Source of the DNA: Verrucomicrobiales bacterium
Lineage (GTDB): Bacteria; Verrucomicrobiota; Verrucomicrobiia; Limisphaerales; J093
NCBI GenBank assembly: GCA_024233215.1
Contig: JACKPW010000004.1
Location: 1 to 64,000 of the forward strand
Direction of reading: 5' to 3'
Length of the DNA stretch: 64,000 nucleotides
Shown here piece after piece: positions 50,749 to 60,104 of this stretch. Under the pieces are notes generated by a model. The model worked only from the letters and a program-made list of their open reading frames with translations, ran no database searches and was not told the DNA's origin. Position 1 is the first letter of the stretch, and each line of letters begins with the position of its first letter. The position numbers were made by a program, and so were the translations under genes.

Positions 50749-52353
50749 ATGACAACTCCACCTCTGTTCACAACCAACCTCTCACGCATCTTTCATCACG
50801 CTCCCCGGATGATTGCCATCGTTGCCATCGCGAGCGGGCTCGGCACAACCGGCGTTGCTCAGGACGGACCTGCTTCCAGCCGCCTGGTCATCCACGCCGA
50901 CCAGGGAGAAATCGCGATCAGCCGCAACCTCTACGGCCAGTTCGCCGAGCATCTGGGCCGGTGCATCTACGGCGGGATCTGGGTGGGGGAGGACAGTCCG
51001 ATTCCCAACACCCGCGGCATCCGCAATGACGTGGTTGCTGCGCTCAAGAACATCAACGTGCCGGTGTTGCGCTGGCCCGGTGGCTGCTTTGCGGATGAGT
51101 ATCACTGGCAGGACGGCATCGGACCGCGCGCCGACCGGCCGACGCAGTTCAACAGCCATTGGGGTGGTGTCGTGGAGAACAACCACTTCGGCACCCACGA
51201 GTTTATGGATCTGTGCGAGCAGATCGGCGCCGAACCCTACATCGCCATCAATGTCGGCAGCGGCACGGTGCGCGAAATGATGGAATGGATTGAGTACCTG
51301 ACCTCCGATCAGGACACGCCGATGGCCAATCTGCGCCGACAAAACGGGCGCGAGAAGCCGTGGAAGGTACGCTACTTCGGCATCGGGAACGAAAGCTGGG
51401 GCTGTGGCGGGTCCATGCGACCCGAGTATTACGCCGACATCTACCGGCGCTATCAGGAGTTCGCCAAGAACCATGGCGGCAATCGGATCTTCAAGGTGGC
51501 CTGTGGGGCCAATGACTGGGACTTCCGTTGGACGGAGGTCGTGATGGAAAACGTGGGAAACCGGATGAACGGGCTTTCCCTGCACTACTACACCATCCCG
51601 ACCGGAAGCTGGGGAGACAAGGGCTCCGCCACGGAGTTTGGCGAGGACCTCTGGCATGGCACGCTGCGTCGCGCACTGCAGATGGACACCCTGATCACCC
51701 GGCATTCCGAGATCATGGACAAGAAGGACCCGCGAAAACGCATCGGGTTGCTGGTGGACGAGTGGGGTGTCTGGCACAACGTGGAACCCGGCACCAACCC
51801 CGGCTTTCTCTATCAACAGAACACCCTGCGCGACGCGCTCGTGGCCGCGGTCAGCCTCAACATCTTCAACCAGCACTGCGACCGTGTGCGGATGGCCAAC
51901 ATCGCCCAAACCATCAACGTGCTGCAGGCGATGGCCCTGACCGACGGGTCGAAGATGATTCTGACGCCGACCTATCACGTATTCGAGATGTTCACGCCGC
52001 ATCACGACGCCACGCTGCTGCCGTCGGACCTGGATTGCGGGACCTACGCGTTTGGAAATGAACAGATCCCGCAGATCAATGCGTCGGCCTCCCGCGACTC
52101 GCAGGGAGTGATCCACGTCACCGTCTGCAACCTGCACCCAAACGAACCGGTGAACCTCTCCTGCGACTTGCTTGGGACGAAGGTGCGGCAGGTATCCGGT
52201 CGGGTGCTGACGGCGTCCGCGATGCAGGCACACAACACGTTTGCGGAACCGGCGGCCGTGGTCCCCAGGGAATTCACGGACAGCAGGCTGACGGATGCCG
52301 GATTCGCGGCGAAACTACCGTCCAAATCGGTCGTGGTTCTGGAGCTGCGATAA
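50749..52353 (+). CDS. Alpha-L-arabinofuranosidase, GH51
   Basis: About 534 residues from the ATG at 50749, which gives a signal peptide with a basic start and the core RMIAIVAIASGLGTTGVAQ. GH51 features are QFAEHLGRCIYGGIWVGEDS, RWPGGCFADEYHW, the acid/base Glu in FGIGNESWGCGG (about residue 213) and the nucleophile Glu in LLVDEWGVWH (about residue 338). It would release L-arabinose from arabinan or arabinoxylan outside the cytoplasm. Its original upstream region appears displaced by the GxxExxY cassette, and no Shine-Dalgarno sequence is visible. Confidence 0.95.
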   Translation: MTTPPLFTTNLSRIFHHAPRMIAIVAIASGLGTTGVAQDGPASSRLVIHADQGEIAISRNLYGQFAEHLGRCIYGGIWVGEDSPIPNTRGIRNDVVAALKNINVPVLRWPGGCFADEYHWQDGIGPRADRPTQFNSHWGGVVENNHFGTHEFMDLCEQIGAEPYIAINVGSGTVREMMEWIEYLTSDQDTPMANLRRQNGREKPWKVRYFGIGNESWGCGGSMRPEYYADIYRRYQEFAKNHGGNRIFKVACGANDWDFRWTEVVMENVGNRMNGLSLHYYTIPTGSWGDKGSATEFGEDLWHGTLRRALQMDTLITRHSEIMDKKDPRKRIGLLVDEWGVWHNVEPGTNPGFLYQQNTLRDALVAAVSLNIFNQHCDRVRMANIAQTINVLQAMALTDGSKMILTPTYHVFEMFTPHHDATLLPSDLDCGTYAFGNEQIPQINASASRDSQGVIHVTVCNLHPNEPVNLSCDLLGTKVRQVSGRVLTASAMQAHNTFAEPAAVVPREFTDSRLTDAGFAAKLPSKSVVVLELR

Positions 52354-52354
52354 C

Positions 52355-53047
52355 ATGCTGAAACAACTCAAGAAACAGGTGTGCGAGGCCAATCTGGACC
52401 TCGTGAAACAGGGTTTGGTCCTGCTGACTTGGGGCAACGTCAGTGGCATCGACCGTAAGCGGGGCCTCGTGGTCATCAAACCCTCCGGCGTGCCCTACGA
52501 CGGCATGAAGCCGGAGCACATGGTCGTGGTGTCACTGGAGACCGGAGAGGTTGTCGATGGCGACCTGAAACCGAGTTCCGACACGCCGACGCATCTGGTG
52601 CTTTACCGTGCTTTTCCGGAGATCGGGGGGATCGTTCACACGCACAGTCTGCATGCGACCTGCTGGGCGCAGGCTTGCCAGGAGATTCCCGCGCTGGGCA
52701 CGACGCATGCCGACCATTTCCACAGAGCCATTCCCTGCACCCGGCTGATGAAGCCCGGAGAGATCAAAGCCGATTACGAAGCCAACACCGGTCATGTGAT
52801 CGTGGAGACCTTCAACAAGCAGGATCCGCTGGCGTGCCCGGGGGTGGTCGTGGCCAGCCATGGCCCGTTTGCCTGGGGGAAGAGCGTGGCCAAGGCAGCC
52901 GAGAACGCCGTGGTACTGGAGCAGGTCGCCCGCATGGCGCTCATCACCCGGCAGATCAACCCCGTCATCGGCCCGATGCAGCAGGTCCTGCTCGACAAGC
53001 ACTTCCTGCGCAAGCACGGCCCCGGCGCCTACTACGGACAGAAGTGA
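52355..53047 (+). CDS. araD: L-ribulose-5-phosphate 4-epimerase
   Basis: 230 residues, with the ATG 1 bp after the GH51 stop. It is a class II aldolase/epimerase: TWGNVSGIDRKRGLVVIKPS near the N-terminus, the zinc-binding VHTHSLHAT (two His) and the third His in VVASHGPFAWGKS. HADHFHRAIPCTR is characteristic of AraD. It converts L-ribulose 5-phosphate to D-xylulose 5-phosphate, completing the arabinose route. Confidence 0.95.
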   Translation: MLKQLKKQVCEANLDLVKQGLVLLTWGNVSGIDRKRGLVVIKPSGVPYDGMKPEHMVVVSLETGEVVDGDLKPSSDTPTHLVLYRAFPEIGGIVHTHSLHATCWAQACQEIPALGTTHADHFHRAIPCTRLMKPGEIKADYEANTGHVIVETFNKQDPLACPGVVVASHGPFAWGKSVAKAAENAVVLEQVARMALITRQINPVIGPMQQVLLDKHFLRKHGPGAYYGQK

Positions 53048-53354
53048 GCCGCCTCCCGGCATGAAAGGCCCTTTGAATAGCGGGGAGGACGAGGTGCTGA
53101 AACACTCCTCCCGACGCCGTGCCAGCCTCCGTGAGGGGGCGCCGAACTCGCGGCCAGGCCGCTTTCGGACGGACGAAGTGAGCCTCCTCACGTCGACCTC
53201 CACGGATCCAGGGGCACGCTCTGGGGCTGGCTTTTCCCAGACCATCGGGGTACAAACGCGGTTGAGATTCCCTGGCATCGGCCCGGCTGGCCGCGTGAAT
53301 CGAGATTGATCCTTGAGTTAAGCCTTTGAAACCAGAACGCAAACCGAACATCGC
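53048..53354. other. Intergenic region, possibly repetitive, no gene called
   Basis: About 305 bp between araD and the aldose epimerase gene. An open frame begins with an ATG at 53061 (encoding KGPLNSGEDEVLKHSSRRRA), but its composition is arginine/serine-rich and it has no homologous domain I recognise. I suspect a dispersed non-coding repeat. No promoter motif is convincing, although the last 60 bp are AT-richer. Confidence 0.3.
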
Positions 53355-54503
53355 ATGACCAAGCAACTGATCCCACTCGCCGCGGCTGCCGGCCTGCTGC
53401 TGCTCGCAGGCTGCGCCACGCAATCCACCACCGCAACCGGGAGCGGAAAGAGCTCCATCACCAGCCGGCCGTTTGGCACGACGCTGGTCGGGGAACCGGT
53501 CACCCTCTACACGCTGAAGAACAGCCAGGGTGCCGAGGCCACGATCGCGTCCTACGGCGGTTTGGTGACCTCGCTCAAGATGCCGGATCGGGACGGCAAT
53601 TACGCCGACATCGTGCTCGGCTACGACAACCTCACCGGCTACCTGACCAACAGCCCCTATTTCGGGGCGCTCATCGGCCGTTACGGCAACCGCATTGCGC
53701 GAGGGAAGTTCACGCTCGACGGAGTGGATTACACTCTGGCGACGAACAACTACCCGAACGCGCTGCATGGCGGCATCAAGGGCTTCGACAAGGTGGTCTG
53801 GAAGACCGAGCCGAAGATGACTCCCCTCGGCCCGTCGCTGGTGATGAACTACACCAGCGTCGACGGGGAGGAAGGCTACCCGGGAACCCTCAAGGCGACC
53901 GCGGTCTACACGCTCACCGAGCGCAATGAACTCCGCCTGGACTTCACCGCGACCACCGACAAGGCCACGGTGGTGAACCTGACCCACCACTCCTACTTCA
54001 ACCTGGCCGGCAAGGGCGACATCCTCGGCCACGAGGTGATGCTGGTGTCGGATGCGTTCACGCCCGTGGATTCCACGCTGATCCCGACCGGGGAGTTCCG
54101 TCCGGTGGCGGGCACGCCCTTCGACTTCAACGAGCCGACGACCATTGGGGCGCGGATCAACGCTGCGGATCAGCAGATTGAGTTCGGCGGGGGCTACGAC
54201 CACAACTGGGTCATCAAGAAGCCGATGGGCATTCTCGGTTTGATGGCTCGGGTACACGAGCCGGGCACCGGTCGGGTGATGGAGGTGCTTTCAACGGAAC
54301 CCGGTCTGCAGTTCTACTCGGGCAACTTCCTCGACGGCACGATCACCGGCAAGGGCGGCTGGACCTATCAGCACCGCAACGGCTTCTGCATGGAGCCGCA
54401 GCACTATCCGGACTCCCCGAACAAGATTCACTTCCCCAGCACGGTGCTACGTCCGGGCGAGGTGTACAAGAACACGATCATCTACCGCTTCTACGCGGAA
54501 TAG
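53355..54503 (+). CDS. Aldose 1-epimerase, lipoprotein
   Basis: 382 residues. The lipoprotein signal LIPLAAAAGLLLLAGC has the lipobox cysteine at about residue 20, so the enzyme is anchored at a membrane outside the cytoplasm. Catalytic features are GRYGNRIARGKF, NALHGGIKGFDKVVW, and the NLTHHSYFNLAG histidine. A C-terminal glutamate region follows (LSTEPGLQFYSGNF). It interconverts alpha and beta anomers of sugars such as arabinose, glucose or galactose before uptake. The neighbouring symporter gene supports this. Confidence 0.95.
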   Translation: MTKQLIPLAAAAGLLLLAGCATQSTTATGSGKSSITSRPFGTTLVGEPVTLYTLKNSQGAEATIASYGGLVTSLKMPDRDGNYADIVLGYDNLTGYLTNSPYFGALIGRYGNRIARGKFTLDGVDYTLATNNYPNALHGGIKGFDKVVWKTEPKMTPLGPSLVMNYTSVDGEEGYPGTLKATAVYTLTERNELRLDFTATTDKATVVNLTHHSYFNLAGKGDILGHEVMLVSDAFTPVDSTLIPTGEFRPVAGTPFDFNEPTTIGARINAADQQIEFGGGYDHNWVIKKPMGILGLMARVHEPGTGRVMEVLSTEPGLQFYSGNFLDGTITGKGGWTYQHRNGFCMEPQHYPDSPNKIHFPSTVLRPGEVYKNTIIYRFYAE

Positions 54504-54548
54504 CCGGCCGATCCGGCTTACCCCCTCCCTCCCAGAAAGGAAAGCGCC

Positions 54549-56462
54549 ATGCAACCCTTGGACTGGCTTGTCATCGCCCTCTACTTCGGCCTCATCGGCT
54601 ACGTCGCCTGGTGGTTCGGCCGCCAGCAGAAGGACACCGCCGACTTCTTCCTCGCCGGTCGCAACGCCGGCTGGATCACCATCGGCGCCTCGATCTTCAC
54701 GTCGAACATCGGTTCCGAGCACATCGTCGGCCTGGCGGGACAGGGGGCAGCGACCGGCATGGCGATGGCCCACTGGGAACTGCACGCCTGGGTGCTCATC
54801 ATGCTCGCGGGCCTGTTCGTGCCGTTCTACTACAAGTCGGGGGTCGAGACGATTCCCCAGTTTCTGGAGAAACGCTTCAGCGCCCGCACGCGCTGGGTGC
54901 TCTCGATCGTATCGCTGGTGGCCTACGTCTTCACCAAGGTCAGCGTGACGGTCTATGCCGGCGCCATTGTCTTCAAGGCGCTTCTGCCCGAGGTCAACCT
55001 CACCATTGGCAGCGTCTACCTCGACGCCTTCTGGATCGGCGCTTTTGCCACGGTGCTCATCACGGGCGTCTACACCGTCTTCGGCGGCATGCGCGCCATC
55101 ATGGCCACCTCCACGCCGCAGGCCGTGATCATCCTGTTCGGTTCCTTTGTCATCACCGCCATCGGTCTCTCCCGCCTCGGGGGCGGTTCGGGCATCAGCG
55201 CCGGCTGGGATGAGATGATCGCCACCTGCAAGACCAACGCCCAGCACTTCGCCCTGTGGCGGCCGCTGGATGACCCCGACGGTTTCCCCTGGCTGGGGGT
55301 TTTGATCGCCTCGCCGATCATTGGCATCTGGTACTGGTGCACGGACCAGTACATCGTCCAACGCACGCTGACCGCGAAGAACCTCTCCACCGCCCGGCGG
55401 GGGGCCCTCTTCGGTGGCCTGCTCAAGGTCTGGCCGGTGCTCATCTTCCTCATCCCCGGCATGATCGGCTGGACCCTGGACAAGAAATTCAACCGGGGCG
55501 CCGAAGACGCGCAGGTCCGGCAGATGATCAACCAAACCTACCCATATGACATCTCGAAGGAGCAGGAGGTCGAGGTTGAGACGGCGTTGAACAACCGCCT
55601 TCGGGAACTGAACGAAACCGAGAACAACGCCGGGCAGAAGGGCTTTTTCATCCAACGCGAACTGGCGAAGGAAACCCAGACCAGCTCGGACGGGAAGAAG
55701 CAGACCATCAAGAGATTCGTGATCCAGGGCGACCAGGTGTTCCCCACGCTGGTCACCTCCCTGCTGCCGACCGGCATCCGCGGCCTGATCGTCGCCTGCC
55801 TGCTGGCTGCATTGATGAGTTCGCTGGCGTCACTGTTCAATTCCAGCGCCGCCCTCTTCACTGTGGACGTCTACGAGAAGATCCGACCGGGACAATCCGA
55901 GCGGCACCTGCTCACGGTGGGACGCATCGCCACCGTGGTGGTGGTGGGCAGCGGCATCATCTGGATTCCGGTGATGGCCAGAATCTCCGATGGCGGCCTC
56001 TACAAGTACCTGCAGAGCGTGCAGGGCTATCTCGCGCCGCCGATCACCGCGGTGTTCCTGCTCGGCCTGTTCTGGAAGCGCATGAACTCCAAGGGCGCCA
56101 CCGCCGCCCTGCTCATCGGCTTCGTGCTGGGCATGATCAAGCTCACCCTGCAGTCGTTCTACGGCGCGGACGATCCGGACAAGAGCGCGAATCCGGCGTT
56201 TCTCGCGGCGATTGGCGACTTCAACTTCCTCTACGCCACCGGCGTGCTGATGCTCATCAGCGTGGTCGTCATGATCGGCTTCTCACTGGCCGGCGCGGCG
56301 CCTTCCGAGGAGAAGACGCGTGGCCTGACCTATGGGTCGATCCATCACCTTGCCGGTGAGGAGATCCACAACAGCTGGGACTGGGGCAACAAGCTGATGG
56401 CCGGCCTCATCCTGCTCCTGGTTGGCGGGCTGTATCTCTACTTCAGCTTCTGGCTCAGGTAG
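54549..56462 (+). CDS. Sodium:solute symporter (SSS/SGLT family)
   Basis: 637 residues. About 13-14 transmembrane helices are visible. The family start (WLVIALYFGLIGYVAWWFGR then FFLAGRNAGWITIGASIFTS) is clear, with the sugar-transporter-like FTSNIGSEHIVGLAG and the later LMSSLASLFNSSAALFTVDVY containing sodium-site serines. A cytoplasmic or periplasmic insert of about 90 residues (KKFNRGAEDAQVRQMIN onward) is longer than usual. The likely substrate is an aldose such as arabinose, from context. AGAAAG precedes the start. Confidence 0.93.
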   Translation: MQPLDWLVIALYFGLIGYVAWWFGRQQKDTADFFLAGRNAGWITIGASIFTSNIGSEHIVGLAGQGAATGMAMAHWELHAWVLIMLAGLFVPFYYKSGVETIPQFLEKRFSARTRWVLSIVSLVAYVFTKVSVTVYAGAIVFKALLPEVNLTIGSVYLDAFWIGAFATVLITGVYTVFGGMRAIMATSTPQAVIILFGSFVITAIGLSRLGGGSGISAGWDEMIATCKTNAQHFALWRPLDDPDGFPWLGVLIASPIIGIWYWCTDQYIVQRTLTAKNLSTARRGALFGGLLKVWPVLIFLIPGMIGWTLDKKFNRGAEDAQVRQMINQTYPYDISKEQEVEVETALNNRLRELNETENNAGQKGFFIQRELAKETQTSSDGKKQTIKRFVIQGDQVFPTLVTSLLPTGIRGLIVACLLAALMSSLASLFNSSAALFTVDVYEKIRPGQSERHLLTVGRIATVVVVGSGIIWIPVMARISDGGLYKYLQSVQGYLAPPITAVFLLGLFWKRMNSKGATAALLIGFVLGMIKLTLQSFYGADDPDKSANPAFLAAIGDFNFLYATGVLMLISVVVMIGFSLAGAAPSEEKTRGLTYGSIHHLAGEEIHNSWDWGNKLMAGLILLLVGGLYLYFSFWLR

Positions 56463-56504
56463 CCGCGTTCCTCCGCGCAGGATCGATCCGCCGTTGACCC
56501 ACGA

Positions 56505-56529
56505 GCCGTGCCCCCCGGCACGGCTTTTT
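56505..56529 (+). terminator. Intrinsic terminator after the symporter gene
   Basis: GCCGTGCC (56505-56512), a four-base C loop, GGCACGGC (56517-56524) and five Ts. It lies 43 bp past the symporter stop and marks the end of the arabinose transcription unit. Confidence 0.85.
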
Positions 56530-56567
56530 GCTTGAGGTGCCACGGCGGTCGCACCGATAACCGGGCC

Positions 56568-57593
56568 ATGCAAACACGCATTCTCGTGGGCCGCGGTCTC
56601 GCGGCGGTTTCCGGCCTCATTCTCTTCGCTCAACCGACTTTCGCAGCGGAGAATCCCGAACCCTTCCTGGGGCGCTGGGCTCTGACCATTCCGGGCGGCG
56701 GCGCCGGTTGGCTCGAGGTCCGGCAGGAACAGGGCTGGTTCGATGGCTCGATCCTCTGGGGGGGCGGCAGTGTCGTGCCCGTGTCGTCGGTGTTCTTCAA
56801 CGACGGCACCCTGTACGTCACCCGGGTGAATGACGTGGAGCGCAAGGGCGCGGACGGCAAGGTGATTCGCAAGCAGCAGTTCACGGAACTGCTGGCCGGC
56901 TCCGTCTGGGGCGACACCATCGAATTCCAGCAGTTCTCGCCGAACGCCAACGGCCAGGGCATCCGCGACGCCTCCTTCTCCGGCAAACGCATCCCGGCCC
57001 TGCCGCCCGCGCCGGACCTGTCGGCGGTGAAGTTCGGCGAGGCCATCAGCCTTTTCAACGGCAAGGACCTCAGCGGTTGGCAGCCCACGAGCCCCCGGCA
57101 GCCCAGCGGCTGGATGGTCGAGGACGGCATCCTGCGGAACAAGGCCGTGCAGGAGGAAGGAAAGCCCCACAAGAGCTACACCAACCTGAAAACCGAACGG
57201 GAATTCGAGGACTTCAACCTGACGCTTGAGGTTCGCGTGCCGCCCCGCGGCAACAGCGGGATCTACCTGCGCGGAATCTACGAAGTCCAGGTGACCGACA
57301 GCTACGGCCGGCCGCTCGATTCCCACAACATGGGCGGTGTCTACAGCCGCATCACCCCCACGGTCAACGCCGAGAAACCGGCCAATGAATGGCAGTCGTT
57401 GGACATCACCCTGGTGGACCGGCACGTCACCGTGATCCTCAACGGCAAGAAGATCATCGACAACCAACCGCTGATGGGCTGCACCGGCGGCGCACTCTGG
57501 TCGGATGAATTCCGGCCCGGCCCGCTCTACCTCCAGGGCGACCACACCAGCGTGGACTACCGCAAGATGGTGCTCCGGCCGGTTGTGAAGTAG
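56568..57593 (+). CDS. Exported DUF1080 (3-keto-disaccharide hydrolase-like) protein
   Basis: 341 residues from the ATG at 56568, with signal peptide GRGLAAVSGLILFAQPTFA. An N-terminal beta domain (about residues 22-150, FLGRWALTIPGGGAGWLEV) precedes the DUF1080 domain (from about 165: ISLFNGKDLSGWQPTSPRQP, then VRVPPRGNSGIYLRGIYEVQ and the closing GPLYLQGDHTSVDYRKMVL). Proteins of this concanavalin-like family cleave 3-keto-glycosides formed by Gfo/Idh/MocA enzymes. This matches the oxidoreductase and DUF6807 genes in the window. Confidence 0.9.
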   Translation: MQTRILVGRGLAAVSGLILFAQPTFAAENPEPFLGRWALTIPGGGAGWLEVRQEQGWFDGSILWGGGSVVPVSSVFFNDGTLYVTRVNDVERKGADGKVIRKQQFTELLAGSVWGDTIEFQQFSPNANGQGIRDASFSGKRIPALPPAPDLSAVKFGEAISLFNGKDLSGWQPTSPRQPSGWMVEDGILRNKAVQEEGKPHKSYTNLKTEREFEDFNLTLEVRVPPRGNSGIYLRGIYEVQVTDSYGRPLDSHNMGGVYSRITPTVNAEKPANEWQSLDITLVDRHVTVILNGKKIIDNQPLMGCTGGALWSDEFRPGPLYLQGDHTSVDYRKMVLRPVVK

Positions 57594-57626
57594 GGTCCAA
57601 CCCGCTGAACCAGACAGGCAGGCATA

Positions 57627-57650
57627 GGGCGGCCAGACGGCCGCCCTTTT
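57627..57650 (+). terminator. Intrinsic terminator after the DUF1080 gene
   Basis: GGGCGGCC (57627-57634), loop AGAC, GGCCGCCC (57639-57646) and four Ts, 34 bp past the stop. It lies between convergent genes. Confidence 0.85.
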
Positions 57651-57672
57651 GTTGTCATCGGGAAACGCTTGG

Positions 57673-57810
57673 TTTCCTCCGCGTTCATCGACGATTCCGG
57701 GGTTATTCCAGTGCACGCCTCCCCGGGAAGGCGGCCGTCAACCTCAGGACTCCTCAACTGGAGGTCGCGCCGCCCGCCATCCGCGTTCATCCGCGTCCAT
57801 CGGCGGTTTC
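57673..57810. repeat. CCGCGTTCATC-type word repeats
   Basis: TCCGCGTTCATC occurs near 57679-57690 and again at 57780-57791, followed by CCGCGTCCATCGGCGGTTTC. These belong to the low-complexity GAAACCGC-ATG-ACGCGGATGAACGC type that is common between genes in this phylum. No gene is supportable in this stretch. Confidence 0.5.
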
Positions 57811-57815
57811 GTATC

Positions 57816-60095
57816 TCACCGATCCAGTTGGATCGACAGGAGTTGCAGCAGAATCCCCATGAGGGCGCCGCCGGCAATGATCCCGCCACAAATCGGTTCC
57901 TGGTTCTTCACCACGATCTCGTGGACCTTCGACTCCGGACGACGGAACGTCCGCCCTGCCAACCAGAACAGGAATGACCCCAGGAACATGGCAAAGCAGG
58001 TGTTGAACTGAATCACGGCGGCGAGGCCGATCCCCACGGCGGACAACCAGAAACGGCCTTTCGTCACCAGCCGCAGGGTCTCAAACAGGATGCCGAGAAT
58101 CGCGCCGACCACCACGGCCCACCGGGCCGTCATGGGCAGTTCAGACAGGCCTTTGGTCAGCATCTCCGCCACGCCTCTCCAGATCGTGGCCGCGGGCATG
58201 GGGTACTGCTCGTTGGTCAGTCCGGACACCCCGTTCTGGAGGAACAAGGCGTAGAACACGGGGACGGCCACCACGGCCCCGGCGAAGATGCCGAGCACGT
58301 GTCCGATGGCCTGCTGCCGCGGCTTGGCCCCGAGCAGATAGCCCGGCTTGATGTCCATCAGGAGGTTCGAGGCATTGCTGGCGACCTCGGCAGTGATGCC
58401 GGCGGTCATGAGGTTTGTGGTGACGTTGCCCGGCGCGAGCACGCCATACGTCAATTGCGTCAACTTGCCCAGGGCGCCCGTCGGCGTGATCGAAGTCAGC
58501 GCCGTGGAGTTTACGCCAATCAGCGTGAAAACGAAGATCAACGGAACCGCAACGACTCCCATCCAGACCTCGACGCCAAAGAACCGGTGGGCCAGGAGCA
58601 CCACCAACGCCCCCAGAATCGGTATGCCAAGGACGAAGACCATCATCGGCAGCTCGATGTTGCGGAGCACATCGTTGTCACTGCCCGGCTGTTTGCGGCC
58701 GAACATCCCACGGAACGCACTCAGAAGGATCTGCGGTTTCGAGAAGAAGGAGAACAGCGAGGCGGCAGTCATCATGGCCACACCGCCCCAGAGCGCCCAG
58801 GCAGTGATGCGTCGGAAACCGTAGACCAGCGTGCGATCCGTGGAAATGAACGCGGGATAAGCGTCCTCCAGGAGCTGCCGGTTGAAATGGGTCAGTTCAT
58901 CCTTGTCCAACTCCCGTCCGACAAAACCGCGAGCGGTCGGTGACAGCGCCACCCCGGCAAACCGCTCGGGTGAGTAGAGGTTGGTTCCCTTGAGCGTTCC
59001 GCCCGCATTGAGCGTCAGGTTCAACGCCGCCACCAACACGGCCTCCCGCCTTGCTGCCGGCGTGTCCGTACTGAGCAGAACCTGATGACTGTCGGCCCCG
59101 AAGTCCTGCCAGACAAACGCGCTCACCGGATCCGCCGCCTGGCTGACCGTTGCAACGAACCCCGGGACGTCCCGGACCTGCCCCTCGGAAAAAGTCACGG
59201 CGCTCTTGATGTCACCCCCGGAAATTGCCAACGGCGCGAGGATCAGGTAGTTGATCACCGCCCCGACCATCAGCGACACCCCCACGCGAATGCCCATCAA
59301 GCCCCCCGCCGCCATCATGACGAAGTCGGTCTCCGGCCGCACCGAGAGTTGCCGCAGGTCCACCCCGTTGATGGAAGGTGTCCACGCAAACCACTTCGCA
59401 CTCAGCGTGTAGAACCACCCGTCGAGAAACTCCGGAATGGCCAGGAAACCGAGCTTCAGCTTCCCGAGGATGTCCCCGTTCTTCAGAAACTGCAGCAACG
59501 CCGCCGCGCTTCCCGCCACCACGAGAATCCGGGCCTTGAACATTCCCCGCGCCGCGTCACTCGTGTGCAGTGCATCCATCACGATGCCGGCCGCGCGGCC
59601 TTCCGGGAAGGGATGCTGTTCGTCGTTGATGAACCGACGCTTCAATGGGAAGGCGAACAGGACTCCCAACGCCGCCAGGGCCACGATCCAGATCATGGTG
59701 GTGCCCATGGGAATGATCGTGTCCGTCACCAGCATGTAGGCGGCGAGACTGGAAATCATGGGCGCCGTCATATAGCCCGCCGCCGTGGCGATGGACTGCA
59801 TGGCATTGTTTTCCAGCACCGTGAACTCGTTGGCCAAACCGAGCTGACCCAGAAGCTTGAACAGGGCAAAGGCGAGAATGACCGAAGTGATGCCGACCCC
59901 GAGCGTCCAGCCGGTCTTGGCCCCGATGTAGAGGTTGGTCAGCGACAGCAACCCGCCCAGAATCATGCCGGTGGCGGCGGAGCGCAGCGTGAGCTGCGGC
60001 ATGTTGCCGCGCCAGACGTGCTCCAACCACCAACGGTCCTTCTGTTCGAGCGTCCAGGTGCGGACCTGCTGCTCGTCAAGCTGCTGAATCGCCAT
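57816..60095 (-). CDS. OPT family oligopeptide transporter
   Basis: 759 residues with about 15-16 hydrophobic segments. OPT-type features are LTLRSAATGMILGGLLSLTN with LYIGAKTGWTLGVGI, the long region PEGRAAGIVMDALHTS, TNLMTAGITAEVASNASNLL followed by DIKPGYLLGAKPRQQ, and GGIIAGGALMGILLQLLSI at the end. It is an inner-membrane, proton-driven importer of peptides or peptide-like chelates. It is convergent with the DUF1080 gene and 9 bp downstream of the second DUF1080 gene. Confidence 0.93.
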   Translation of the reverse strand: MAIQQLDEQQVRTWTLEQKDRWWLEHVWRGNMPQLTLRSAATGMILGGLLSLTNLYIGAKTGWTLGVGITSVILAFALFKLLGQLGLANEFTVLENNAMQSIATAAGYMTAPMISSLAAYMLVTDTIIPMGTTMIWIVALAALGVLFAFPLKRRFINDEQHPFPEGRAAGIVMDALHTSDAARGMFKARILVVAGSAAALLQFLKNGDILGKLKLGFLAIPEFLDGWFYTLSAKWFAWTPSINGVDLRQLSVRPETDFVMMAAGGLMGIRVGVSLMVGAVINYLILAPLAISGGDIKSAVTFSEGQVRDVPGFVATVSQAADPVSAFVWQDFGADSHQVLLSTDTPAARREAVLVAALNLTLNAGGTLKGTNLYSPERFAGVALSPTARGFVGRELDKDELTHFNRQLLEDAYPAFISTDRTLVYGFRRITAWALWGGVAMMTAASLFSFFSKPQILLSAFRGMFGRKQPGSDNDVLRNIELPMMVFVLGIPILGALVVLLAHRFFGVEVWMGVVAVPLIFVFTLIGVNSTALTSITPTGALGKLTQLTYGVLAPGNVTTNLMTAGITAEVASNASNLLMDIKPGYLLGAKPRQQAIGHVLGIFAGAVVAVPVFYALFLQNGVSGLTNEQYPMPAATIWRGVAEMLTKGLSELPMTARWAVVVGAILGILFETLRLVTKGRFWLSAVGIGLAAVIQFNTCFAMFLGSFLFWLAGRTFRRPESKVHEIVVKNQEPICGGIIAGGALMGILLQLLSIQLDR

Positions 60096-60104
60096 GGCAC
60101 AGGG

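Noticed and set aside
52355..53047. L-fuculose-phosphate aldolase instead of the AraD epimerase
   Set aside because: Both are class II aldolase-fold enzymes, but the HADHFHRAIPCTR segment and the AraB-like and GH51 neighbours favour AraD.
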